DNA of 64,000 nt from Flavobacteriales bacterium (GTDB lineage Bacteria; Bacteroidota; Bacteroidia; Flavobacteriales; Flavobacteriaceae): positions 1 through 64,000 of the forward strand of contig WTJI01000039.1 of NCBI GenBank assembly GCA_011524905.1. The letters are read 5' to 3'. A program made the translations under genes and the position numbers. The number at the start of each line of letters is the position of its first letter. The stretch's first letter is position 1. Under the pieces are notes generated by a model. The model searched no databases and was not told where the DNA came from. It saw only the letters and a program-made list of their open reading frames with translations. Positions 1 to 7,958 of the stretch are shown here, one piece after another.

Positions 1-1
1 G

Positions 2-76
2 GGTGGAAGATCGGTCTCGAACCGACGACCTCCTGAACCACAATCAGGCGCTCTAACCAACTGAGCTACAACCACC
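2..76 (-). tRNA. tRNA-His (GTG anticodon)
   Basis: Reverse complement GGTGGTTGTAGCTCAG...CCTGATTGTGGTTCAGG...GGTTCGAGACC...TTCCACC gives a cloverleaf; anticodon loop TTGTGGT; extra 5' G(-1) opposite C73, a tRNA-His hallmark. Position 1 would be C74. Confidence 0.95.
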
Positions 77-139
77 ATTTTTGGCAAAAATAAAGCAAAA
101 GCTACGTTTTGCAAAATTAAAATGATACTACTTCGTAGC

Positions 140-859
140 CTATAATAAAGCTTCCCAAGAGTCAACGGCAACGGGCTTTTCCACCGTAAATCCCTCGGCA
201 GCAGCTATCCCAACAAGGCGACCCAAATTTTGCGCTCTATAACGCACACTTTCCAAAAAGTTTTTACTGCTGATGGGGGTTTCGGGAGCCGCAGATTGTG
301 GATCATAAAATTGAGAGGTATAGGCTTGTACGGCTTCTAGTTTAATATCCAAAAAATCTGATATATCCAGGCATATATCGGGTGTGATATCTTTCCACTG
401 AATATAATGAAGTACCTGCTTGGGACGCCATGAAGATTGAAGCCCACCAGTTGCGCTAGTAGTTTCTATTTTAGATAGACCACTCAAAAAGCATGCTTTA
501 CTCACCAAGTCACTACCCTGTGCATGGTCGGGGTGACGATCACGAATAGCATTACACAATACAATTTCAGGTTGGTATTTGCGTATTTTTTGTATCAGTT
601 GCATTTGATGCGAGACATCGTTGGCAAAAAATCCGTCTGCAAAATTCATATTTTCTCGAAAAGCAACTTTCAAAATGGTAGCAGCCTTTTGGGCCTCTTT
701 TTTGCGTAAAGCTGGGGTACCGCGCGTACCCAACTCACCTGCTGTTAAATCTATTACACCTACTTTTTTTCCAGCTGCTGTGCTTTTTGCTATCGTTCCT
801 GCTGCACCTAATTCTACATCATCGGGATGGGCACCAAAAGCCAAAATATCTACTTTCAT
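140..859 (-). CDS. bshB1: Bacillithiol biosynthesis deacetylase BshB1 (PIG-L/LmbE family)
   Basis: MKVDILAFGAHPDDVELGAAGTIAK...DLTAGELGTRGT; AHPDDVE metal-binding motif typical of LmbE/BshB1. Confidence 0.9.
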   Translation of the reverse strand: MKVDILAFGAHPDDVELGAAGTIAKSTAAGKKVGVIDLTAGELGTRGTPALRKKEAQKAATILKVAFRENMNFADGFFANDVSHQMQLIQKIRKYQPEIVLCNAIRDRHPDHAQGSDLVSKACFLSGLSKIETTSATGGLQSSWRPKQVLHYIQWKDITPDICLDISDFLDIKLEAVQAYTSQFYDPQSAAPETPISSKNFLESVRYRAQNLGRLVGIAAAEGFTVEKPVAVDSWEALL

Positions 860-2010
860 GGCTTTGCTTTTTGAAGTGCTTGATCAATATCTGCTGATAA
901 ATCTTCAAAAGCCTCAATACCCGTTGAAAAGCGAAGTAAGCTTGGTGTGATGCCCTGCTCCAATCGCTCTGTTTCGGTTAGCAAGGCATGTGAAGCCAAT
1001 CGAGGCTGTAAGATGGTACTCTCTACCCCTGCCAAACTCATTGCGGGCTTGATCAACTCCAGACTCTTAAAAAATCGAGAAACATCTATGTTGTTGTCTA
1101 CTTCAAAAGATAGCATACCGCCAAAACCTTTCATCTGTTTTTTTGCCAATTGATGATCGGGGTGACTGGATAGGCCTGGATAATGAACTGCAACAATATC
1201 GGGATGCTGCGCTAAATAAGCGGCCAAAGCCTGGGCATTTTCATTTTGGGCCTTGACACGTAAGTATAGCGTTTTGATACTGCGTTCTAATAGCCAAACA
1301 GTCATATCGCTTAGACTTCCGCCATAATTTATAGCTGACTGATAGATTCGGTCAATAAAAGCTTGTGAACTCATTACGGCACCAGCCGTAATATCGGAGT
1401 GTCCCCCTAAATATTTTGTGGCTGAATGAACAACAACATCTATGCCCCAGGCGATTGGGTTTTGGTTTACAGGACTAGCAAATGTATTGTCAATCATTGT
1501 CCAAATTCCCTTGGCTTTAGCCAATTCAGCAAGGGCTGCTAAATCCACCAATTTTAAAAGTGGGTTACTCGGTGTTTCAATATATAAGCCTTTTGTATTT
1601 GGACGTATCAATTGACTAAAATCTTCTGCTTGAAGACCATCTGTAAAATCAAATTCGATGCCCTGTTTGGGAAATTCGGTTTTAACAAAATTACGGGTAC
1701 CCCCATAGATATCATTTTGAAAAACAACATGGTCACCGTGTTTGAGCAAACCAAGCAGAGCTGTGCTGACAGCGGCCATCCCTGAACCAAAAACCAAGGC
1801 GTGTTCTGCCCCTTCCAAGGCAGCCAATTTGAGTTGCAACCCTTCTTGATTCGGCGTATTGTAATAACGTGGGTATCGCTTGATATCAACCTGCTCAAAA
1901 GCATAAGCCGTGGACAGATACATAGGTGAGACGACCCCTTTATAAACAGGGTCTTTCACTTCGCCCGTGTGCACACATTGCGTCCGAAAATCTTTAGCCT
2001 TCGTCATCAT
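856..2010 (-). CDS. Trans-sulfuration PLP-dependent enzyme (cystathionine gamma-synthase/beta-lyase family)
   Basis: Cys/Met metabolism PLP enzyme motifs (VHSATKYLGGHSDITAGAV, YIETPSNPLLKLVD). ATGA overlaps with both neighbours. Confidence 0.9.
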   Translation of the reverse strand: MMTKAKDFRTQCVHTGEVKDPVYKGVVSPMYLSTAYAFEQVDIKRYPRYYNTPNQEGLQLKLAALEGAEHALVFGSGMAAVSTALLGLLKHGDHVVFQNDIYGGTRNFVKTEFPKQGIEFDFTDGLQAEDFSQLIRPNTKGLYIETPSNPLLKLVDLAALAELAKAKGIWTMIDNTFASPVNQNPIAWGIDVVVHSATKYLGGHSDITAGAVMSSQAFIDRIYQSAINYGGSLSDMTVWLLERSIKTLYLRVKAQNENAQALAAYLAQHPDIVAVHYPGLSSHPDHQLAKKQMKGFGGMLSFEVDNNIDVSRFFKSLELIKPAMSLAGVESTILQPRLASHALLTETERLEQGITPSLLRFSTGIEAFEDLSADIDQALQKAKP

Positions 2011-2564
2011 TCATTTAACCATGCAATAACTTCTGGATCATCGGGTTGGGTTCTGGGAGCGATTACCTTCTCCAAACGACCATCTTTGCCAATCAGATAT
2101 TTTTGAAAATTCCAAGTTACTTTGGAATCCATCACTCCATTTTCAATTTCAGAAGTCAAAAACTGATAAATAGGATGCATGTCTTTGCCCTTTACAGAAA
2201 TTTTGGACATCATCGGAAAAGTTACCCCGTAATTGGCTTTACAAAAAGCAGCAATTTCTTCGTCTGTTCCGGGTTCTTGGCGCAAAAAGTTGTTGGCAGG
2301 AAAACCAACAATTACAAAATCCTTTTCTTGGTATTTTTCATACAAAGCTTGTAAGTCTTGATACTGCGGGGTTAAGCCACACTTGGAAGCCGTATTTACC
2401 ACCATGATTTTTTTTCCTTTGAGTGAGCTAAAATCAAAGGGTTGTCCGCTGATATCGTCAACCTTAAACTGAAAGATAGTTTGTGCCATAGTTGTGTTGT
2501 TTTGTGCCATTAGGGGAATACTAAATAGCATAAGTAAGCTCCCCATAAAAATGGAATACTTCAT
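2007..2564 (-). CDS. Glutathione peroxidase-family protein (thiol peroxidase), signal peptide likely
   Basis: NTASKCGLTPQYQDLQALYEKY, GFPANNFLRQEPGTDEEI and KVTWNFQKYLIGKDG motifs. ORF opens at 2606; MKYSIF at 2564 is the more plausible start (hydrophobic N-terminus). Confidence 0.88.
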   Translation of the reverse strand: MKYSIFMGSLLMLFSIPLMAQNNTTMAQTIFQFKVDDISGQPFDFSSLKGKKIMVVNTASKCGLTPQYQDLQALYEKYQEKDFVIVGFPANNFLRQEPGTDEEIAAFCKANYGVTFPMMSKISVKGKDMHPIYQFLTSEIENGVMDSKVTWNFQKYLIGKDGRLEKVIAPRTQPDDPEVIAWLNE

Positions 2565-2742
2565 GAATTTTTTTTGGCAAATTACATTTTTAATGGGGAA
2601 GTACAAACTGTACGCTTTGAAACTGAATCACCCAAAAAATGCCAGGGGTGTATTTTATTGACGAAGGGCCGTTATTATTCCATTTCGGCCATGCAAGTAC
2701 AAAGTAAATATCGAAAAATAAATGACTCTGATAGCTTGATAA

Positions 2743-3033
2743 TCAGATGATTTCGGCACTTAATCCTGCGTCAAGAAGCGCCTTACATCTAGGTTCAAGG
2801 TCTGTGTAGGGACCTGTTTTAACGGCACATCTACCCGTGTAATGAACCAGAATGGCGCATTGTTCAGCTTGCTGAGGGGTATGCTCGCAAACTTTAATTA
2901 AAACTTCAATGACATGGGTAAAGGTATTTACATCGTCATTATACAATATTATTTCATGCTCTTTTTCCTCAGCCGTTTCAACGACAATCAATTCGTCTGG
3001 TTCAACTGCTGGTTGTTTTTTAGCTTTCAGCAC
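2743..3033 (-). CDS. clpS: ATP-dependent Clp protease adaptor ClpS
   Basis: EIILYNDDVNTFTHVIEVL...HTPQQAEQCAILVHYTGRCAVKTG core. GTG start at 3033 overlaps the prmA stop; the ORF track opens at 3075. Confidence 0.9.
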   Translation of the reverse strand: MLKAKKQPAVEPDELIVVETAEEKEHEIILYNDDVNTFTHVIEVLIKVCEHTPQQAEQCAILVHYTGRCAVKTGPYTDLEPRCKALLDAGLSAEII

Positions 3034-3859
3034 GAAAAAGCATGGCGACCCAATCATTTTTTTGTTTTGTAGCAACGTTATTTAGACCCAATGTAGTCAT
3101 TTGCTTCGAAATGGAAGCCACATCCTTTTGATAAAATCCGCTCAATAGTATTCGCCCATTTTCCCTGAGCACCTGCTGGTAAGCTTGCATTTGCTCCAAC
3201 AAAACATTGCGATTGATATTTGCAATAACCCAATCAAATGTCCCCTGATCGCTGGGAACCGTGTCTCTTTGTAAAGCGTTTATATTGTCACAGTGATTGT
3301 GCCGGGCATTTTCAAGCGTGTTTTCAATACACCAAGGTTCTATATCTACCCCCAGAACAGAAGCGGCTCCGAGCAAAGAGGCAGCTATTCCCAATACACC
3401 CGTACCACAACCCATATCCAAAACAGTCCTTTCTCTGACATCATTTTCCAACAAATGGGACAACATCAAGTAGGTCGTTTCATGGTGACCCGTACCGAAG
3501 CTCATTTTAGGGTCTATGATAATTTCCAAGGGATAATCAGCAGCTTCGTGGAATGTGGCACGAACCCGACAACGATTATCTACAACAACAGCTGCAAAGT
3601 CTTTTTCCCACGTTGCGTTCCAGTTTTGGGGTGCAATTGTTTCCTGTGTGAAACTAATTTGAACTTCGGACTTGTGTAATAAGTCCAATTTTTGAACAGC
3701 AGATGATATATTGGCATCGTTCTGAATATAGGCAACTACACCTTTGTTGGTTTCTTCAAAACTTTCAAACCCCAATACTGCCAACTCTGCAATTAGAATT
3801 TCTGTGTAGGGCTGAAGGGGTTCAATCCTAAAATTCAAGGCTGTATAGGGTACGGACAT
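3020..3859 (-). CDS. prmA: Ribosomal protein L11 methyltransferase PrmA
   Basis: DPKMSFGTGHHETTYLMLSHLLE...VLDMGCGTGVLGIAASLLGA SAM-binding motifs. Confidence 0.92.
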   Translation of the reverse strand: MSVPYTALNFRIEPLQPYTEILIAELAVLGFESFEETNKGVVAYIQNDANISSAVQKLDLLHKSEVQISFTQETIAPQNWNATWEKDFAAVVVDNRCRVRATFHEAADYPLEIIIDPKMSFGTGHHETTYLMLSHLLENDVRERTVLDMGCGTGVLGIAASLLGAASVLGVDIEPWCIENTLENARHNHCDNINALQRDTVPSDQGTFDWVIANINRNVLLEQMQAYQQVLRENGRILLSGFYQKDVASISKQMTTLGLNNVATKQKNDWVAMLFRAES

Positions 3860-3863
3860 AAGA

Positions 3864-4613
3864 TCAAATGGCGTTGACTATTTCCATAAAATCATCGGCG
3901 TCGAGGGCGGCACCCCCAATCAATCCACCATCTACATCAGCTTGTGAAAAGAGCGCTTCGGCATTATTGGGTTTTACGCTCCCACCATATAAAATACTAG
4001 TCTGTGCAGCAATTTGTTCACTACCTTTTTCAGCTAAAAGTGACCGTATAAATGCATGCATTTCTTGGGCCTGCTTTGGACTTGCTGTCTCACCTGTACC
4101 TATGGCCCAAACAGGCTCATAGGCTAGAATGACTTTATCCCAGTCTAGTGCATCAACGTCAAAAAGAGCTTTTTCCAACTGCGCTTGAACCACATCAAAA
4201 TGTTGACCTGACTTTCGGTCGGCTAATTCTTCACCAAAACAAAAAATCATTTCAATACCAGCCAAACTTGCTGCTGCTGTTTTTTCTGCTAAACTGCTAT
4301 TTGTTTCGTTGAAATAGGCACGCCTTTCAGAATGGCCCAATAATGTTGTGTTGACGCCAATACTCTTAAGCATCGACGCCGATACCTCACCCGTATAAGC
4401 ACCCGATTCAGCGGCATGCATATTTTGTGAAACAACACCCAATACAGTACCTTGCGCTTGCTGCGCCAGCCTATCAAGAAAAATCATTGGAGGGGCTATC
4501 ATTACCCTAACATCTGTTGGGAGTTTTCTTTGTAGCAAAGCATCAACTAAAGTTTGGGATGCTGCTGCGTCTTTGTTCATTTTCCAGTTTCCAGCTACTA
4601 TTTTCTGTCTCAT
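3864..4613 (-). CDS. tpiA: Triosephosphate isomerase
   Basis: VAGNWKMNKD, LLGHSERR, AYEPVWAIGTG, LYGGSVKPNN, IGGAALD. Confidence 0.97.
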   Translation of the reverse strand: MRQKIVAGNWKMNKDAAASQTLVDALLQRKLPTDVRVMIAPPMIFLDRLAQQAQGTVLGVVSQNMHAAESGAYTGEVSASMLKSIGVNTTLLGHSERRAYFNETNSSLAEKTAAASLAGIEMIFCFGEELADRKSGQHFDVVQAQLEKALFDVDALDWDKVILAYEPVWAIGTGETASPKQAQEMHAFIRSLLAEKGSEQIAAQTSILYGGSVKPNNAEALFSQADVDGGLIGGAALDADDFMEIVNAI

Positions 4614-4621
4614 TTTTTTGT

Positions 4622-5698
4622 TTAATTGATTTTAACTTGTGGATCGATTAGGGTGTAGATGAGATCCACAAAAATATTAATTACTATAAATAAAAAGGCG
4701 ATGGTTAAAACGGATCCCATCAAAACAGGTATGTCTAAAAAATTGAGAGCCGTCACAATTTCTTTACCTAGCCCCTTCCACCCAAAAATATATTCAACAA
4801 ATACGGCTCCAGCCAACATCGACGCAAAGTATCCTGATAAAGCGGTGATAACTGGGTTCATTGCATTTTTTAATGCATGGCGAACCAATACTTGTTGCTT
4901 GCTTAGCCCCTTAGCATAAGCTGTTTTGATATACTCTTGCGTATAGACGTCTAAAAGGCTACTGCGGGTAAGCTGGGTAATAACTGCTACAGGTCGAATG
5001 CCCAAAACCAAAGCAGGCAAAATTAGGTTGCTCCATTGTATCTGTCGTCCCATGCCAAAATCGTCTATTTCATAAAAACTTCCTGTCATATTAAGCTGTG
5101 TCCAATCGTGCCACACATAACCAAATAGCCAAGAGAATAGGATGGCGCTCAAAAAAGAGGGCACACTCATACCAAGCGTACTAATAAAAAGGATGGATTG
5201 GTCCCAAAGGGTCTGGTGGTATGTCATCGATAAAACACCTAAAAATATCCCCAAGATTAAGGCTACCGTAATAGCACTCACCGCCAGCACTATCGTGTTG
5301 GGAAGTGTTTCCGCCAATACCGCCGAGACAGCTTTGCCTTGCTTTTGATAAGAGGTTCGTAAGTAAGGCCACTTCAGCACCCATTGCTGTGAAGCAGTCT
5401 GAAGTAAAAGTAACCCGCTGTGCTTTTTAGGGTCAAAGTAATTAAAAGCGTTAGGATCCGTCGAATGGAACGAGAGGGGCGACAAATCATTGATGTAAAA
5501 GGCATATTGCTTGTACATAGGCAGATTAAATCCATATTTTTGTTTAAGTGCAGCCAATTGCTCACTCCCCTCATTTTGATCGAGCATCATTTGTGCGGGA
5601 TCGCCAGGAAGAACGCTAAATATCAAGAATACTAAAGTAGCTACTCCCCATAGAGTAAATAAGCCGTTGGAAATTTTATGCCACAGAAAACGCCCCAT
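4622..5698 (-). CDS. ABC transporter permease (DppB/OppB-like)
   Basis: LPGDPAQ near N-terminus and YIKTAYAKGLSKQQVLVRHALKNAMNPVITALSG EAA-loop motif; multiple TM segments; ~70-residue hydrophilic segment after TM1. Confidence 0.88.
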   Translation of the reverse strand: MGRFLWHKISNGLFTLWGVATLVFLIFSVLPGDPAQMMLDQNEGSEQLAALKQKYGFNLPMYKQYAFYINDLSPLSFHSTDPNAFNYFDPKKHSGLLLLQTASQQWVLKWPYLRTSYQKQGKAVSAVLAETLPNTIVLAVSAITVALILGIFLGVLSMTYHQTLWDQSILFISTLGMSVPSFLSAILFSWLFGYVWHDWTQLNMTGSFYEIDDFGMGRQIQWSNLILPALVLGIRPVAVITQLTRSSLLDVYTQEYIKTAYAKGLSKQQVLVRHALKNAMNPVITALSGYFASMLAGAVFVEYIFGWKGLGKEIVTALNFLDIPVLMGSVLTIAFLFIVINIFVDLIYTLIDPQVKIN

Positions 5699-6241
5699 TT
5701 AGTTTTTGGATTCAAGATGGATCAGCGCAAAAATCGCGTAGTTAATCATATCTTGATAGTTGGCGTCGGTACCTTCACTAACCAATGTTTTCCCATGGTT
5801 GTTTTCAATTTGCTTGACCCGAAGCAGTTTTTGCAAAATCAGATCAGTCAGTGAACTTACCCGCATATCACGCCATGCCTCGCCATAGTCATGATTCTTA
5901 TTTTGCATTAGTTGGTAGGTTTCTTTTATTTTTTGATCATAGGCCGCCAAAGATGCTTCCAAGGACAAGTCTGGTTGCTCAACAGGCCCCATTTCCATTT
6001 GAATCAGTGCCATGACGGAATAATTAACGATTCCAACGAATTCTGCTTCCTGCCCCTCCATTATTTTTTGGTCATCTTTTTGCTGTAAAGAACGGATGCG
6101 TTGCGCCTTTATAAATATCTGGTCTGTCAAAGAGGGTAAACGAAGAATACGCCAGGCGCTCCCATAGTCTTGCATTTTTTTTGAAAAAAGAGAACGACAT
6201 TGGGCAACAACTTGTTTATATTCTGAATCGGTTTGCGTCAC
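5699..6241 (-). CDS. DUF1599-family protein with two tandem copies of the domain
   Basis: KKMQDYGSAWRILRLPSLTDQIFIKAQRIRSL...IVNYSVMALIQME is repeated as QNKNHDYGEAWRDMRVSSLTDLILQKLLRVKQI...MINYAIFALIHLE. Start uncertain: GTG 6241, ATG 6280 or ORF-track 6382. Confidence 0.8.
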   Translation of the reverse strand: MTQTDSEYKQVVAQCRSLFSKKMQDYGSAWRILRLPSLTDQIFIKAQRIRSLQQKDDQKIMEGQEAEFVGIVNYSVMALIQMEMGPVEQPDLSLEASLAAYDQKIKETYQLMQNKNHDYGEAWRDMRVSSLTDLILQKLLRVKQIENNHGKTLVSEGTDANYQDMINYAIFALIHLESKN

Positions 6242-6317
6242 AGCTGCTGTATTTTGGCGTAAATTTCGGCAAAATATCATAGGGAAAAGCTGAATCTGAA
6301 AAATTTTATTAAAAAGC

Positions 6318-7139
6318 ATGACACTTAACTGCCAAGGCGCAATGATTGACCTCAATACCCCAAGAGTGATGGGCATACTCAATTTGACCCCTGATTCTTT
6401 TTACGATGGAGGCCGATACAATGAAGTGCTATCTGCCCAAAAACAAACAGAAAAAATGATAGAAGATGGGGCGACCTTTATTGACGTAGGTGCGGCTAGT
6501 AGCAAACCGGGCGCCAACATACTCAGTCCGTCCGAAGAAGAAAAACGATTGTTTCCAATCTTAAAAGCATTATTGCGCAGTTTTCCAGATTCATTATTCT
6601 CCATCGACACCTATCACAGCATTACGGCGGAAAAAGCATTAGACATGGGGATAGCTATGATTAATGATATTTCTGGCGGAAATTTGGATACCAATATGTA
6701 CGAAACTGTCGGACGTTTTTCCGTACCCTACGTGTGCATGCACATGCAAGGAAATCCAAAAAATATGCAGAATAAACCCACTTATGATGCGATTATTGAA
6801 GAGCAATTACTTTTCTTCTCAAGAAAAATAAAACAAATCCAAGAAGCTGGTGTTCATGATGTGATTATTGATCCAGGCTTTGGTTTTGGTAAAACTACGG
6901 CCCACAACTTTGAAATTCTGAATGGATTGGAACATTACAATCGGCTTAAAGCTCCTATAATGGTTGGCTTGTCGCGTAAATCTATGATCTATAAAACGCT
7001 GGGTATAACAGCAGTGGAAGCACTCAATGGCACTACTGCTTTACATGTGGTAGCCCTTCAAAAAGGGGCTCATTTACTAAGGGTGCATGATGTTAAAGAA
7101 GCGGTTCAAACCATTGATTTGTTGCAAGCCCTCAATTAG
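6318..7139 (+). CDS. folP: Dihydropteroate synthase
   Basis: VMGILNLTPDSFYDGGRY, FIDVGAASSKPGA, VIIDPGFGFGKT, GLSRKSMI. Confidence 0.96.
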   Translation: MTLNCQGAMIDLNTPRVMGILNLTPDSFYDGGRYNEVLSAQKQTEKMIEDGATFIDVGAASSKPGANILSPSEEEKRLFPILKALLRSFPDSLFSIDTYHSITAEKALDMGIAMINDISGGNLDTNMYETVGRFSVPYVCMHMQGNPKNMQNKPTYDAIIEEQLLFFSRKIKQIQEAGVHDVIIDPGFGFGKTTAHNFEILNGLEHYNRLKAPIMVGLSRKSMIYKTLGITAVEALNGTTALHVVALQKGAHLLRVHDVKEAVQTIDLLQALN

Positions 7140-7166
7140 TTTGCTATTTTTACCAAAACAGCTTCT

Positions 7167-7958
7167 TTGAATCGATTCGAATTTTTAGAAATTACTTTTA
7201 TCGATGTCCTTGACATCCTCCTTGTTGCTGTTCTTCTTTTTTATTTATATCGGCTCGTTAAGGGTACTGTTGCCATCAATATTTTTGTCGGGATTGTTAT
7301 CATTTATTTGATTTGGAAGCTTACTGATGTGCTCAAAATGGACGTCCTCAGTAATATTTTAGGGAATTTTATCAGTGTTGGATTTTTTGCATTAATTGTA
7401 GTTTTTCAACAAGAAATAAGAAAATTTCTTTTGTTGATTGGTTCGACCAATTTCGCATCAAGACGGAATATTGTTCGATATTTTAATTTTTTAGATCAAC
7501 GGCAAGCACAATTGAGTCAACTCAATTTTGAGGCACTTTTCACTGCCTGCCAAACCATGTCCAAAGACCGAACAGGGGCTATTATCGTTTTGGAACGCAA
7601 CAATAGCCTTGAGTTTTTAAAAGACACGGGGGAGGCAACTCAAATTGAATTAACGCAAGGTATTCTTGAAGCCATCTTTTTTAAAAATGGCCCCCTACAC
7701 GACGGGGCGATTTTGGTTAAAGACAACCAGATTGTTGCTACGCGGGTTATCCTCCCCGTCACAAAAAAAACGGATATTCCTTCGCGCTTTGGATTACGAC
7801 ATCGGGCAGCCATAGGTGTTTCTGAAAAAACAGATGCTGTTGTTTTGGTTTTGTCAGAACAAACGGGCAAACTATCCTATTTTAAAGATGGGGCCCTCGT
7901 ACCCTATAAAGATGTTGAGGCACTCAAAAAAATCTTAGAAGAAGATTTATTACAATAA
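7167..7958 (+). CDS. cdaA: Diadenylate cyclase CdaA (c-di-AMP synthase)
   Basis: N-terminal TM helices, then DisA_N-type motifs: GPLHDGAILV and PSRFGLRHRAAIGVSEKTDAVVLVLSEQTG. Confidence 0.93.
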   Translation: MNRFEFLEITFIDVLDILLVAVLLFYLYRLVKGTVAINIFVGIVIIYLIWKLTDVLKMDVLSNILGNFISVGFFALIVVFQQEIRKFLLLIGSTNFASRRNIVRYFNFLDQRQAQLSQLNFEALFTACQTMSKDRTGAIIVLERNNSLEFLKDTGEATQIELTQGILEAIFFKNGPLHDGAILVKDNQIVATRVILPVTKKTDIPSRFGLRHRAAIGVSEKTDAVVLVLSEQTGKLSYFKDGALVPYKDVEALKKILEEDLLQ

